Counted from the first letter of the stretch, positions 1-12,254 are shown. The stretch is 64,000 nucleotides of DNA from Coprinellus micaceus (GCA_951394405.1 OX596335.1:1984001-2048000); one strand, 5' to 3'. Numbers and translations are program-made. The notes: generated from the sequence alone by a model not told the origin.

Positions 1-8
1 TCGCGTAC

Positions 9-83
9 CACTGGGAGAGCGAAGACACTGCTGCCCTTTATGGCGAGCATGGCAGTCAAAACAAATGAAGCAGTGACACGCAT
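9..83 (-). CDS. First exon of a secreted repeat protein, cut by the window edge
   Basis: A 75 bp exon of 25 codons starts at the ATG at 83 and ends at a GTACG donor at 8. It encodes a signal-peptide-like stretch (MRVTASFVLTAM... ending FALPV). It matches exon 1 of the complete gene at 1927-3089 nearly codon for codon, with the same length, the same LPV end and the same phase-0 donor. The two genes are therefore tandem paralogues. The rest of this copy lies left of the window, so its repeat region cannot be judged. The homology continues upstream into the promoter. Confidence 0.8.
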
Positions 84-322
84 GTTGAGCATTAAAGTGG
101 GTGGCTGCGAAAAGTGAGCGACTGCATGGCACCGTAACGGTGAGCGTGATGCGTAGGTCGTAGCAGGAATGAGCACGATGTACTCTCGCGAGAGAGGGAT
201 GGGAGGTGTTTTGGTTAGCAAGAAATAGGGCCAGCCTAAATCTGGAGAGACGATCGAATACGTCAGTGGTGTTCGATGACTGCGCCGGGCACTCTGAGGA
301 AAGAGGGGCAAGCGCAATAGCT

Positions 323-332
323 ATTATATAGG
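323..332 (-). promoter_or_regulatory. TATA box of the truncated secreted-protein gene
   Basis: TATATAAT-like box about 240 bp upstream of the ATG at 83. The same box, with similar flanking sequence (a shared TGCGCCGGGCA stretch beside it), occurs before the paralogue at 3359-3366. The duplication therefore included the promoter. The distance to the ATG implies a long leader or a leader intron. Confidence 0.5.
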
Positions 333-1926
333 CCTTCGAACCTCCCTTCCCGGTTTAACGCCAATAATGTCAGCAATTTTGCATGCCGTTTGGTTGGTCT
401 TTTCTCTGGTTCTCTGGAAGTGTATACTGCGGCTAACTAGCCATCGAGATGACCTCCAACTCAAATTGGTAAGGCCTTGCCATTCGCAGTGCGGAAGACC
501 CTTGTACCCCCAGGATGGGCGTCAGATTGTGATTCAAATAACTGTGTTGTCCGTCAGCGCCCAGGTTGCCATGTTTCAGCTCTCCGGACCTAAGTCGCCG
601 TACAAGCCTTTATGGGCTGCCAGATGCGTTCCAACTTCCAAGAGTCCAGAAGGAAGGTCTCCGAACTAACACAGTACACCATTGTCTATAGGCAGTTTTA
701 TGATCGAGCCTTGATGACTCTAAAGCTTCTTGTTGTGCTCACCTTGTGCTTATGTCTGGCATATGCAGAAAAGAGATCATTCGGCGCGTGATGGAGCCCT
801 AGTTGTACTGTGCCGATGACAGAGTATCGAACTTTTCGACTTCGATGTGGATGTTGTGGAAGAGAGGATGATGTCGATCAAGCGCAGCGCCGCCTCAGCT
901 ATTTGCGCACGCTTAGACGGCCACAAATTTAAGGCAATGCTAGACTTGGCCTTTCATGTCACCGGAAGGGGCAAACACCCCAGTTTATTTATTTATTTAT
1001 TTTTAGTGGGGCTTATGATTTCGGATACTAGGTTACACAGAAACGTGCCTAGCCAGTCGTTGTTTCTAGGGTTACCTAGAAGCAGCGACACTCTCAACGT
1101 CCTTTCATCTCTCAATCGTTTGTTGATGTTCCGATGAAAACATGTCCCCGGATATCTCTAACTTGAAGTATAGACGGTGCGAGAGGTGGATTCAGAGGGC
1201 TAAACGTCCATCAAATGTCCGTCGGCTTCTATCTTGGAAAAACGCATTGTTGCCGTCTACCCAGCCCCCGAGCCGGGCGCCCTAAACGCTACTCCAGTTG
1301 ACCAGCTCGCGCATCGTCTGCAGGTCTGGGATTCCGAGTGGGTTTCTCTGTATGCATTCTGTGCGGCAATAGTGATTCCGGATCATCGATCTATCATCTT
1401 CAATTATTGCAGTAACTTCGTTGGTGATCCATCAGAAAATGCTGGGCGGTTCATGAAAGTAATCTCCGGGCATTCCTTGACCTCGGTGAGGGCCCGGGGT
1501 GGTAATTGTTGGGCTCCTTACTGCGGGGGAGCCAGGCCCCACAACCAGGGGAATTGCGACCTTCCCGGACTAATTCTCCACCCGACAATGATTTCGAGCA
1601 TGTAGTATGCTCTCAGATTTGTTGTCTGGCTCGGTGAGTCCGACAAGCTACGGCGGCGCCCACACCTGTAAACAAGTACAAACATCGAGAATTGGATTCT
1701 GGATAAGCGCCAAACGATCGCGTGAGCTGTATCTGGCCTTTGGAGCCTCCTGTGCGCTCATGACGTCTCACCTGTAATTTATTAATATGGATACTACTGA
1801 GGAGGGTATTTACGAACGGGCGGTGGGTCTGGAAGCAAATGGGTTGAGGAATAAACAGGTGGGTATTGGATACACTAGTCGACAGTGAGCCTTTACAGTG
1901 CGTTGTAGGAACACCAGGTAGGTCGC
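333..1926. other. Spacer without recognisable gene
   Basis: No convincing coding exon on either strand. Open frames at 367-669, 847-1137 and 1234-1605 lack family resemblance and splice context. A short (TTTA)n run lies at 984-1003. Confidence 0.5.
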
Positions 1927-3089
1927 TTAGTAGTAGCCGTAGCCGTCGCCAACGATGTCGATAGCGGGAGGGGCATACGCCGGAGGCTGGACGGCGGGAC
2001 CAGGCCCAGCGGGTGCGAACGCCGGAAGTTGGACAGCAGGAGCGGGATACCCACCACCGGAAGGTGGGTGATATGAAGGGGTGTACGAAGTAGGGGGCCT
2101 GTAGTTAGCTGGAGGAGTTCCACTCCAGGAGTTTGGGTTGGGAGCGGGGGTTGAGGCGGGCTTGTTGGATGGCCTCGATGGCCTATGAGTGGACGGCCTC
2201 GTGGACGGCCTATGAGTGGACGGCCTTGTGGACGGCCTCGATGGCTTATGAGGGGATGGCCTCCCTGGCTTCTGAGGCTTATGATTGGATGGCATCGACG
2301 GCTTTTGGGGCTTGGTGGTAGGTGGCTTCCTGTTATTGGGCTTCCTGGGCTTGGGCTTGGTAGTAGGCGGCCTCCTGCTGTTGGGCTTCCCCGTGCTTGG
2401 CTTGTTTGTAGACGGCTTCCTGCTGTTGGGCTTGTTTGTGGACGGCTTTCTGGCGTTGGGCTTCCTGGTATTCGGCTTGGTCGTTGAAGGCCTCCGAGTC
2501 TTGGGCTTCTTGGTGGATGAGATCCTCGTACCGGGCACCTTGGTGGAAGGCTTCTTGATGTTACGAACTTTGGGAGGAGGCCTTTTCGTAGATGGCGTCT
2601 TCGTGCGGGGTGGCAACCTGGGGGCAACCTTCTTTGTGGCCTTCTTGGCTACTTGCTTCGCGGCGGGTCCCGCCTTCTTGACAGCCTTTCTGGCGGTCGG
2701 GGCAGCCTTCTTGACAGCTTTCTTTGCAGTGGGGGCAGCCTTCTTGACGGCTTTCTTCGCAGCAGGGGCGGCTTTCTTTGCAGCTTTAGAAACGACCTTT
2801 CCGGCGGCCTTGGCAACGGCACTACCAAGTCCACGACCCTCGAAATCCTCCAAGTCACGAGCGTCGATAGCCTCTATGTCGATGGCAAGGCCGCGGCTGG
2901 CGACCTCATCGGAGACCTCACGCTCAACGAGGGAGTTTTCACCAGAAAGGTCCTGATACGCCAGTGAGCAAGGGGGACTAGGGGGGACTGAAAAAATGAG
3001 CATTGATGACGTACCACTGGGAGTGCAAAGCTACCGGTGCCCCTCATGACGAGCATGGCAGTCAAAACAAAGGAAGAGGTGATACGCAT
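1927..3089 (-). CDS. Secreted, strongly basic Lys/Ala then Lys/Pro repeat protein
   Basis: Two exons (3015-3089; 1927-2952) joined over a 62 bp intron give 366 residues. Residues 1-22 or so are a signal peptide. About 35 mostly acidic residues follow (possible propeptide), then a Lys/Ala region containing at least three 11-residue repeats of the type AAKKAVKKAAP (about 80-120). The long remainder is built from short Lys-Pro-Ser/Thr-Asn units and ends in a Pro/Tyr/Gly-rich tail (GDGYGYY). The Ala/Lys part resembles histone H1 tails and 11-mer LEA-type amphipathic repeats. With a signal peptide, an extracellular or wall role is more likely than chromatin. Function unknown. A tandem paralogue lies at the left edge. 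Confidence 0.75.
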
Positions 3090-3358
3090 GTTGCCAACGA
3101 GAATGCTTAGAGGTGAAAGGTGTACAACTACCTGAACGATGAGCGTCATGAATAGGTTGCAAGTTCGAGTGCCACATACGCTCGCGAAAATGGGATAAAT
3201 CGATTTGATATTTAGCAGAAATAGGACCAGCCTATCTCTGGAGAGGCCAGCGCAAATGTTAGTGGTTATCAATGGCCTTGTGGAGAGGAGCGCTCACCGT
3301 TAATGCTTCTGAGAACTGCGCCGGGCAATCTGAAGAAAGTTAGGCATATGCAATACAC

Positions 3359-3366
3359 ATTATATA
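3359..3366 (-). promoter_or_regulatory. TATA box of the complete secreted-protein gene
   Basis: TATATAAT-like box 270 bp upstream of the ATG at 3089. It is embedded in sequence homologous to the region around 323-332. Confidence 0.5.
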
Positions 3367-4614
3367 GACTTTCGAGCATGTCTTTCCGGTAGGACACTAA
3401 CCGCGGGGCGCATCTTCGAGAGGTCCGTTCACTCGATTAGAATACTTGATTCTCTCCGAGAACTGGCATAGAGCGGTGATTCAGTCGCAAATGTGGCCTC
3501 CATAGCAGAAAAGTAACGCCATGCCATCCCGGTTGCGGGATAACCGCGTCCTTCTACCGAAATTCATCAAGTCAAGTCAATACTCGTCAGATAGTGATTC
3601 AAACGGCTACTCTCAGTTCCGGCAACTCTGTGCAGCGCAAAGGTTGTCGTGTTTCATTCCTCCAGTCGTCAGAGGCTGCACGAACCTATACAGTCTGCCA
3701 ATGGATTCTCTACTCGGCTCCAAGACGCAGGAGAAAGATCGTCCAACCTGACGACGTAGTAGAGATAGGATAACGGGCAGCTCCGATGACTGCAATGCCC
3801 ACCTTGAGCATAGACCAGAAATTATTAATGATATTGAGGCGTCGTCGTACCGGAAGTACTGCCTCGTTTCACTAGCAGAGCCAACTTGAACGCAAACTTT
3901 TCACTTGACTTCCTTTTTGGGACATTGTTACGGTTGTGCTTGTTTGTCCGATGCTACGTTTGGGATATTGAGCCCCTATCCAAAGACCCCACCCCTCAGA
4001 GTAGACGCTTTCCCATCTCGGACCTTCCACCACGACTACTACCATGGACGGTCCTATGCGAGCGAGCCTGTTTTCATGGCAAAAACGAGTTGATATCTAC
4101 TCTCCTCGATCACGAGAAAAGCCGGATCGAAGAGGGGGTTTCTCGTGACCATTGATTGACCTTACACTCAACTTCGCAAGTCCCTTCATCGCCCTTTCAC
4201 AGGGAAAAAGACGGCTAGTCTTCAACGAGCGAGCTCACGGTGCCCCAGCGAGTGGGCGTGCTTTCAGGGCAGATCCCATATGATCTGACTTCGATCTCGA
4301 GGCGGGTATTGACTAGCAGGATTCCTCGTGACTTCCCCCCCTTCCTCTCTCGTCTTGGGTCGCAATATTCACTCTGCCATTCCCACATTTTGCCGTATAA
4401 CTTGGTGGATCAAGATGGCGCAGTCCCAGCCGAGGGCCGGGTGCCTTTTGTTGCCCAAGGCTAATTTATTGAAGTAAATTATGGATGTAGTATGTATCGA
4501 CGCGACCCCCTGATGAAACCTGATATATGGAGGCCCACTGACCCAGATCCAACGTAGCCGCGAGCCCGAGACACACTTTCCCTTTAACCACTCCATGGCC
4601 CACCCTAACCCAAC
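3367..4614. other. Spacer without recognisable gene
   Basis: Open frames here (3521-3751, 3886-4155, 4240-4464) are short, lack splice partners and resemble nothing I know. Confidence 0.4.
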
Positions 4615-5640
4615 CTAGGCACCCCTTCCAGATCCCCAGACACTCTGTGGTGCGAGCGGGAGATCAAAGGCTTTGCTCGAAGTCTTGTCGGTCGAGATCC
4701 GGGAAGCGGAAGTGGGCGTCAATGGCGAATGGGTACCTGAGTTGGGCATTTTATTTAGCAGAAACGCGAACAAAAGGTGGAGGGGAAAGGGTTACCGTCG
4801 ACTGGCGCAACAATGGACGGGAGCCCGTCTTTGAGACCCAAGGTTTCTGCAACGATGTCCTTAAACTGGGCTGCATCTAACTTCCCTCCAGCCTTCTTTC
4901 CGGCTCGAAGGAGCTTCTCCCTCGCTCTGTGAATTTTGAGGGCCCTTGTATCGCCAAGCTTGTCACACTCTTGGTCGGTAGGGTACTCGTCGCGTTTGCA
5001 AAGCTCGATGTAGAGCGGAAGGAGAGTTTCCGCGGGAGGGGCGTACTCCTCGTACTTGACGATTCGATCAACAACATTGGGGATTTGATCTTCATTCCGC
5101 TTTATATACCGGAGAGCCATAGCTTTGACGGTGTCGAAGCCCCACGTATGGGCAAGGCGGAGAATGATAAACCACTCCTCGACGGTGGCCTCAGAGTAGT
5201 CATCTATCTTCCTGAGGAGCAAGTTCAGGTCGGCATGACACATGGGCGATCCAACCGGTGAAACTCACTCGTTGTAGAAAATCCAACAGAACCTTTCAAA
5301 CTCTCTGATGCTCGCAATGCGAATGATAATCGCATTCTCGGGCCTACCGGTGCCAGGGAGCGCATTCTGGTCGAGCTTTTGACCGGGATCGAGGAAGCTC
5401 GTAAAGAAAGAGGATCCTTTGACAAAGAACGAAGAGTGGACGCGAATATAGGTGGTGTCGATCTACACACGGCGTGACTGTGAGCACATATACTAACGTT
5501 TAAGGCTGCCCACTCACGATGATCCACAAGTCACCACCGTCGATGTAGTACCTGTGGCTACAGGAGGTCTGTGGCGGGAACTTGGACCCTCCTTGGGTGT
5601 CGTTCGCCGCAGTTTCCTTGGTCTTGAGTCCCTTGGTCAT
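4615..5640 (-). CDS. BTB/POZ-domain protein, copy 1
   Basis: Four exons (5518-5640, 5269-5462, 4796-5211, 4615-4736) with introns of 55, 57 and 59 bp give 284 residues. The BTB core runs from about residue 30 (YYIDGGDLWII, then YIRVHSSFFVKGSSFF) through FCWIFYNE. The C-terminal half EWFIILRLAHTWGF ... ALRYIK is typical of the large basidiomycete BTB family. These proteins usually act in protein-protein contacts, some as cullin-3 adaptors; the partner here is unknown. The start was chosen because the ATG at 5640 gives a frame ending exactly at a GTGAGT donor. The last exon rests on a weaker donor (GTAACC). A paralogue lies at 6420-7526 on the same strand. Confidence 0.8.
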
Positions 5641-6419
5641 TGTAGGGTACCGAATATGAGAAATATGCGGGGATGTAACGAATCGGAAGCCTCACTTCCC
5701 AGTCGTCAGGACTTAAGGGAGAGCAGATGTTCCAAATAAAAACGAAGCTGCGCCACGGACTGCTCCGCTTACTACGCTTCGCCAGCCTCGCGACTGGATA
5801 TGTGTCAGAGATTCACCGGACAGACTCGTCGGAAGGCTATCTTCTCCGAGGTTGCATTGCCGCGGCAGTAGGATAGACGCTCAGTAGAGTGTCAAAGTTG
5901 CGAATCACGAAGCCTCCGTGTCGCATGGTGAAGCTCCTCGGAAATTCTAGTAAAGAACCGCAGGTTGTTTCCAGAACGGTGACCAATGAGCTCTGCAGCT
6001 ACTCTGAGGCGATTCCATCCCCCGAAACTGACATAGTAGACGAGCCTAGATAGAAGAGAATGTTCGTGCTTGTGGTTCGTCGAGGCAGAAGGCAACTCGA
6101 AGCCATGCGCCAAACAACGCCAAGCTACCGTGAAGCTCATGTAAGCGCTGAACACCACAGGGCGCATGGCTACACTTAACTTTAAGTCAAAACTCAAGAT
6201 ATTCGTATGATTTCAAAAGTGCTATAAGTACACATTTCGCAAAGGCAGTCGCAGTTCACAGCAGTTTCCAAAAGAACATCAGGTTCATCGAAACGATCAG
6301 CGAGACTAGAGTAGACATTGAAGGGTCAACGCCTTGGGCCTTGTGCATCGACGGCTTAGCGTCTAGAAATCCTGCAGATGAGACGGGAATCAAGGACGTC
6401 TGTTGAGCCACGTACAAAA
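5641..6419. other. Spacer between BTB paralogues
   Basis: No coding exon, RNA gene or repeat recognised. Confidence 0.4.
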
Positions 6420-7526
6420 TCAAGGGCATTGTCGAGGCCACGCACTAGCTCCAGATATTCCATCCGGGGTTGCATTCAAGGTACCGTTGCTAGAGCCGCT
6501 CCCGCTGCCTCTGTTTGACCGATCGCTGCTTCTGTTAGCGTCCCTCGTGGTTGGAGCCCCTCCGTTGGCCTGAGGGCCTAGAGGAGAAAATAAAGCAATT
6601 GGCTCGTGTGTGATGATGTGGAGGATGGGCAAGAACGAGGGCAAAGGGCAGAACGTACTGGTTGCACTTGAAGCAGCTGCGGCAGGTGCGGCCCTCTCGA
6701 TAAGGCCCAGCACCTCGCCGATGTTCCGTTCAACCCTTGCATCCGAGGGCTGAGAGCCAGCCGAGCCCCTCAGTTTTGCGAGTTTCTCGCGAACTGTAAC
6801 AACTCGGTGGAGTCGCTTCCCTGGGAGGGACTCCAGAAGGTCCCACTCAGAATCATCCAGAGGGGCATCCCTCTTGCAGAGCTCCGCATATAGCGGGATC
6901 AGGGTGTCGGAAGGAGTGCCGTACTCCTCGTACTTGACGATACGTTCGACGAGTGCCGGGATTTCCTGGTCAATCTTGGGCTTGATGTAGCGCAGGGCCA
7001 TCGCCTTCACGTATGTGAACCTCCACAAATGGGCGAGGCGAAGTATAGTGAACCACTCGCTCAGAGTAGCCTTTGAGAAATCGTCGATGAGCCTGAGCAA
7101 GGGATCTGAATTAGCACGAGGAGCCTGTAGCACCGTCAAATCTAGAAGTCTCACGGATTCAAGAAAACCCAGAGGAAAGTCGCCATCTCGTCAACTGTCG
7201 CTTCATCTATTATGATGGCCCGCTCGGCGCCCGCAACTGCGTTACCAGGAGTGCCCGCTGGAACGGACTTGATGGTGTAGAAACCCGAATCCTTGAGGAT
7301 GTAGGACGGCACGCAGAAGTAGGTCGGTGTTGGATCTTGAGCCTAGCACACAGTACCAGTAATGTCAGTCGAACGCGAGTAGGGGCCAGAGGGAGTGACA
7401 GACGAGAAGGTACTGGTCGCAGCCTTTTATAAAGTACTCGTCGTGGGTCCTGGTCACAGGGCTGGTGGGCGAGGCTCGAGATGGGGTGTTCGCGTTAGGT
7501 TGGGAGGTTGGCTGAGATCGATCCAT
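6420..7526 (-). CDS. BTB/POZ-domain protein, copy 2
   Basis: Four exons (7404-7526, 7155-7342, 6659-7092, 6420-6577) give 300 residues. Exon 1 is 123 bp and introns 1 and 2 have the same phases as in copy 1, so the two are tandem paralogues. BTB core: EYFIKGCDQYLL, YFCVPSYILKDSGFYTI, FLWVFLNP; then EWFTILRLAHLWRF and ALRYIKPK. The donor of intron 1 is unusual (GTCTGT), but a CTGAC branch site and exact phase support it. Intron 3 is 81 bp, a multiple of three without a stop, so retaining it would only insert 27 residues. An in-frame ATG at 7589 is an alternative start. The tail is rich in Ser/Gly/Asn. Confidence 0.8.
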
Positions 7527-8800
7527 GACCGGGGTACTTGGGGCGATGCGGAGTAAATGGAAGGCTGGGTCATCTACTTTCGATCTCAAGGGAATTTAAG
7601 TGCCTTAGCCTCGCCCCCGAGTATCTGCCTTCAGGAACGGTATCGACAGGCGAGGACACCGATGTGCCCTTCGCGCAAGCTAAAGTACGTATCTGATTCA
7701 CCTAATCGTTCGATTTCAGAGAGAGGTGAGAAGAGCCCGGTCATCGCCTTGTTCACCGGCAGAAGGGAGCACTAAGCGCCCATCACCTTGGACGTGGAGA
7801 ATCCCAGCGCATGTGGGGGATGCACTAAGAAAGAAGATGCTAACACCTGGTCAGAGCCCGAGCTGGCGGGTACGAGCCTGGCGTAGTATCCATCGTTCCA
7901 GACGTGCTGGCTAGCGACCCAAGGGATATGTTTTGTGTACGCGCCGCAGTAGCTCAGTTATCGACTCCGTCTAAGGGATCTGTTCGACCACAAAATCCTT
8001 CGTCAGATTGTCAGTGAGTTTTGGAGAGCCGGGCCTGGGTGTATGAAAGAACGTAAGAGATGAAACGACAAAAGCCTTGCTGCGGTCTTCGACTTTATAC
8101 CAGATGCAGCGTGTCTGGGGGTAACAAACGAGAAGGAAGAAGGGACAAAGCACGCGGAGTCTATATCCGGGACGCCTTTTGTTCTCCACCACGCCCATTG
8201 CCCCTTCATTGTCAACTTCCATCCACTCGGCCATCCTGGGGCTGGGACTCGCAGTGGCATTGCACCTCCATTTTCAAGGTGAATAGTGGGCACTGAATAG
8301 GCAGACGTGGCGCCTGGTCGCCCATCGTCCCCATTCTTGACATCGATCTTGTCGATTTCGCCACGTTGACCTCGCTGCGGTTCGAGTCGCCATGTCGACA
8401 CCGCGATAATAGGTATGAACGTACTCATATCCGCACTAAGCTGACAGCTTCATGATTGTATGGCGCGGAAAACAAGGGTTGCCTAACATCTATTGTGATT
8501 CTTGGGGTCGGCGGCTGTCGCGAACGTCCTGAATCTTTCTTTCTGAGTGCTCTCTTTCTCTCATTCTGGATCCGTATCTAGTGGCTCACCGGCTGCGATA
8601 TGGAAGATCCTCAGTATATATAGGGGTACACCGCGCCCTTGAATCACCAACTCCCTGCCGACGTCGCCCTGCCCGAGCCACTCTCACCTCCTTCCGTCCT
8701 ACTGGCCCTGGACTCTGTATCTTAAGCGCCGGCTTAATAGATCTCCTCCACTTTTCAGATCGGTCTCTTCGCATCTAATCTCATTCTACACAACGGCGTA
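7527..8800. other. Spacer without a gene I can support
   Basis: A 141-codon open frame on the minus strand (8003-8428) has no recognisable domain or splice context. A TATATATA box at 8615-8622 points right, towards the gene starting at 8801. Confidence 0.35.
8615..8622 (+). promoter_or_regulatory. TATA box upstream of the 8801 gene
   Basis: TATATATA, 179 bp before the ATG at 8801. A long leader or leader intron would be needed. Confidence 0.35.
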
Positions 8801-9279
8801 ATGAGGCTCAGAAACTGGAAAGAAACCGTGCCTTACACTATCGAAGATACCCTCCTCGACGTGCAACCACACTCATTAGACGAGCCGTTTCATTGGTGTC
8901 CTCAGGTACGCCACTTGGCCCAAGCTGCTGCATCTTCTCAACGCTAACTGCCCCTCAGAGAGGAACACCTGTATGGGTCAAAGCCCCAGAGAGCGAGGAT
9001 GAGGATTGCAAGCATCGTTGGCGCAAAGGCGTCATCGAAGACGAATTGTTTGAACGGCAGTATACTCAAATGGTGAAGCCCACTCATTTCTATCTCCGAG
9101 TGCGAGACGCTCAAGATCAATTGCATCGTATCTAGGGCATATTCCGTACCTTCGTAGTAGCTACGACAATCAAGCGCAAGCCTGTCCTGCTCACGATTAC
9201 ACCAGGGATTCAACCTACGTTGAAGCCCGACTCACCTGAGGTCCGAGAGCTCCTCCGAAGAGCTGGTGTGCATCTGTGA
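8801..9279 (+). CDS. Small conserved-looking protein, unknown function
   Basis: Three exons (8801-8905, 8959-9127, 9206-9279) with introns of 53 and 78 bp give 115 residues. The middle has a beta-rich look (TPVWVKAP, HRWRKGVIEDE, THFYLRVRD) suggestive of a small barrel or SH3/Tudor-like fold. The end IQPTLKPDSPEVRELLRRAG looks like a structured tail. Without the second intron the frame stops at an in-frame TAG at once. With a GTATCT donor and CAG acceptor the phase fits exactly and the tail becomes open, which supports the model. I do not recognise the family, and the fold guess is inference. Confidence 0.6.
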
Positions 9280-10137
9280 CCCGTGACAACATTTCGCCGT
9301 CCATGCATACGCTCTTCTCTTCGCACTTCTCTGCATTATTCTACGATACATGGCCACTTCACCTATACCCCCACCTCATCGCACCTCCATTTCTATCGCG
9401 CACTTCACATGCAATATGCAGTTCACCGCCCATTCAATATTCAATTCACGTCCACTGTGGCTCAGCGGACATCGCCATAGTCATTGTACATCCTACCGTA
9501 TCCTACACCCTCAGCTATGGTACATATCTTGCCGTGTTCTGAAAACATGCTCTCTGAATACCCGAACCAGCTTATATGCCTTCTTGAGCCTGGGGAGGGT
9601 GATGAGGCCGCTGTGATGTCGCCCCGATCCACGCAACGAAGAAAAAAACACCGGATTGCAATTAGAAAACAGTAATGCCGTTCGAGACAAATAACGGAGG
9701 GAGTTGCGAGTTCAACCCGAAATACTCAGGACGCTGGTTAGGGCAAAGTTGGGAAGACCGACGGTGGAGGAGCCATGCTATCGCTGCTGTACCACCTTGC
9801 GAACCTGCGGTCGCCGCAAACATATGGTGGAGGTTCGTGTGTTATATCGAAGGGCAGCAGGGATCTGTTGCTCGGGCGTATCACGCTTCTTAATACAGTC
9901 GGGGTAGATGCCTCCTTAGAAATCGCTCTTCGCATTCAGAGAAGCAATTCCAGGCAAACCAAAAATCCCACCATAGCAGCACGGCGTAATATTACGGGTC
10001 TCTGGGCGTTAGGAGATGGGCGGGGACTTGGCAGGTCCATCACCAAACGTTGACACCAAATCTAAATCGACATGCAAATAATCAATAAAACAGCTAGGCA
10101 CCTACCGCACTGGAATGGCCGTATTAGTTCCACGGCA
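9280..10137. other. Spacer without recognisable gene
   Basis: Overlapping short open frames at 9276-9675 and 9675-10053 show no family resemblance or consistent splicing. Confidence 0.4.
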
Positions 10138-12254
10138 CTACCGCAACCCAGGTGCGAGCCTACGACGTTGAATAAGTATTGGAAGCGTCGCGAATCCCAA
10201 CGCTCCAGCGAGTGAGAACATCTGTCAAAGAGAATCACTATCTTTAGTTATTGCGCTTGGATCTAGAGGTCATTGTGAGGCGCACCCCGCTGAAAACCGC
10301 AGGCCGCCACCAAATGAACTCTCCCGTAAGGAGTGCACCATGGATGGGTGGACCTACGAGGGCTCCACAGGCTTGGGTAAATTTCTTTAGTTTCCACCGA
10401 GCGTCGAGTGAGGGTGGAACTCACCTCCAAACGTAAACGCGATACCTAGCCTCGTCCTGGCGGCATTGACCACCAAGATCAATAAACGGTCCATAGGGTC
10501 GTAAAAGTGGCAGGCACTCACCCCAGCTGTGAGCTATCCTCTGTCAGGAGAGCGACCATCGGTGCTTGAAGGCTGAAAACTACGCGCAATGAATTAGTTC
10601 TTCTACTTTCAGCACCCACCCACTGAAGCCCAAGGGTCGACTTACACGACCCAATGAAGAACCCAAACAGGACCGTGATCGCCGCCGTACCCGCCAGATC
10701 CTTCAACCCCATCATCGCAAAGACCGAAGCCGCAATCACAAGTGCTGAAAATATAAACGTGAAATCTATCCTGATACGATGGAGCATGAAGGTGGGGAGA
10801 AGCGTCCCGACAAGGCCGACGGAGTTCATAATTGTGAACTGGGCGAGAGGAGGGTTGAGAGTGGATACAGGCTGAGGTTAATGACAAAAGGGGGAGAATC
10901 GTTACTCACGATATAAGACCAGAATGATTGAGGGACGCCATGCATGATGGCAGAGAGCTGGAGGTAGAAACCAGGGAACCAAATTCCTGTGGCGAAAGTG
11001 AAAGACCTGTTCTCTTTCATCAGCTCGCGAGCAAAATATAGCGACAGCTAGACAACGTACGACAGCGCGAAAACCACAAACGGTGCATCCCTCACACACG
11101 TCCTCCACACCTCACCCAACCCCGGCTTCACCCGCACCTCCGGGCCTTGCACCAGCCTTAAGGGCGCATTCAATTTGCCCTCCCTAATCAATAAACACGC
11201 GATAACCAAAAGCCCCGTATTTAAACCGGCACTGGCCTGCACAGTCGTCGCGAACGACACACTTGGGTTACCCAATAACTTATTGAGCAGAAGCGGGTGA
11301 ACGATGGCACCAACTGAAGATCCTGAATGCACGAGGATCATTGTGAGCGATTGGCGTCGCTTGAAGTGCTGGGAGACAACAGCGACGGTGGGGAGGTATG
11401 CGAGACCGCTGCCTAGACCGTACCCCACGCCTTGGGAAAGAAAGACCTGGTATCACCTCGTTCGTGAGAGGGATACGTGGAAAGTGATAGTGAATGTTAC
11501 CTGGTATAGTTGGTTCGGCTTCGCTAGGGAGGCCATGAAGAGTGAGAACGCCATAAGGAAGCAGCCACTGTAGAGTAGGTGGTAGCTGCACAGTCCGAGT
11601 CAGTCGTCAATCTAAGAGCGCGACCTCGAAGTGAATGGGCACCCACAAGTATCCTTTGTCGTATAACGGCCCCGTCGCGAGACTAAGCGCGATGGACAGG
11701 AACGCGCTGACACTTCCTATCCATCTAATACCAGTTGTCAGTGCCAAGTTTGGTTGGTGGTGCCGGTGAGCCTTGAGTCGTGACACTCTACAGTATATGG
11801 TGGATACTCACGAGATGGCTGATGGTGATGCCTCACTGAGGTATATGCGAGTGTAATAGTCTAAACCATGGGTCAGCGGGGCTACAGTCGCATAACTCCA
11901 TGACGCGACCTTGGAATACCCCAAAGCTCGTGCAATAGCTGCAAGAGCGCTTTCAGAAAAATGCCCTGATGGATCTGAGGCAGGCCACATACGCGAATCC
12001 ACAGAACTGTACAAAGAATCTCCGGAGGGGTTAGTCCAAGATACCAGTACCCAGTACATATGAATCATTTCGACTCACCCACCTAGAACGGTAGCCCACG
12101 CCCAGTACCCTCCTTCAGTCCTAGTATCCTCTCCTCCATCCGCTTCGTCAGGCGCAGCTACAGACGACACATTCTCCGAGATGCATCCTTGATTCTCCTT
12201 ATCATCATACCCTGTTCCTTTTTCATCTTGGGAGGAGGGCTCAAGCAACGCCAT
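10138..12254 (-). CDS. MFS transporter, monocarboxylate-transporter-like, copy 1
   Basis: Thirteen exons (12079-12254, 11993-12019, 11910-11938, 11812-11860, 11647-11724, 11501-11585, 11061-11446, 10910-11006, 10646-10838, 10522-10579, 10425-10456, 10286-10371, 10138-10221) give 459 residues; every junction keeps phase. After a charged cytosolic N-terminus comes the first membrane segment (WAWATVLGGFFVQFCGFAY) and the family motif TSFGVFQDYYTR. Later landmarks are SWIGSV, YDKGYL, GYGLGSGLAYLPTVAVVSQH, FKRRQSLTM and GALVGPPIHGALL. Fungal members of this SLC16-like family are proton-coupled or orphan carriers of small carboxylates in plasma or vacuolar membrane. The substrate cannot be told. 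A paralogue with the same exon plan lies at 21803-23884. Confidence 0.85.

Noticed and set aside
2700..2860. Histone H1 gene
   Set aside because: Ala/Lys repeats resemble H1 tails, but there is no globular winged-helix domain and the protein has a signal peptide.
2285..2956. 223-codon open frame on the plus strand
   Set aside because: It is the reverse strand of the secreted repeat gene; Gly/Leu/Val-rich text results from repeated Lys/Pro codons. The minus-strand model has a signal peptide and a clean intron.
7940..8000. tRNA-like A box (TAGCTCAGTT) and B box (GTTCGA)
   Set aside because: Flanking bases do not form an acceptor stem or anticodon arm.
8003..8428. 141-codon minus-strand open frame
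   Set aside because: No domain, no splice partners, composition not protein-like.
9128..9205. Reading the small gene at 8801 through without a second intron
   Set aside because: It stops at a TAG after HRI. A GTATCT...CACCAG intron restores an open, family-like tail in exact phase.
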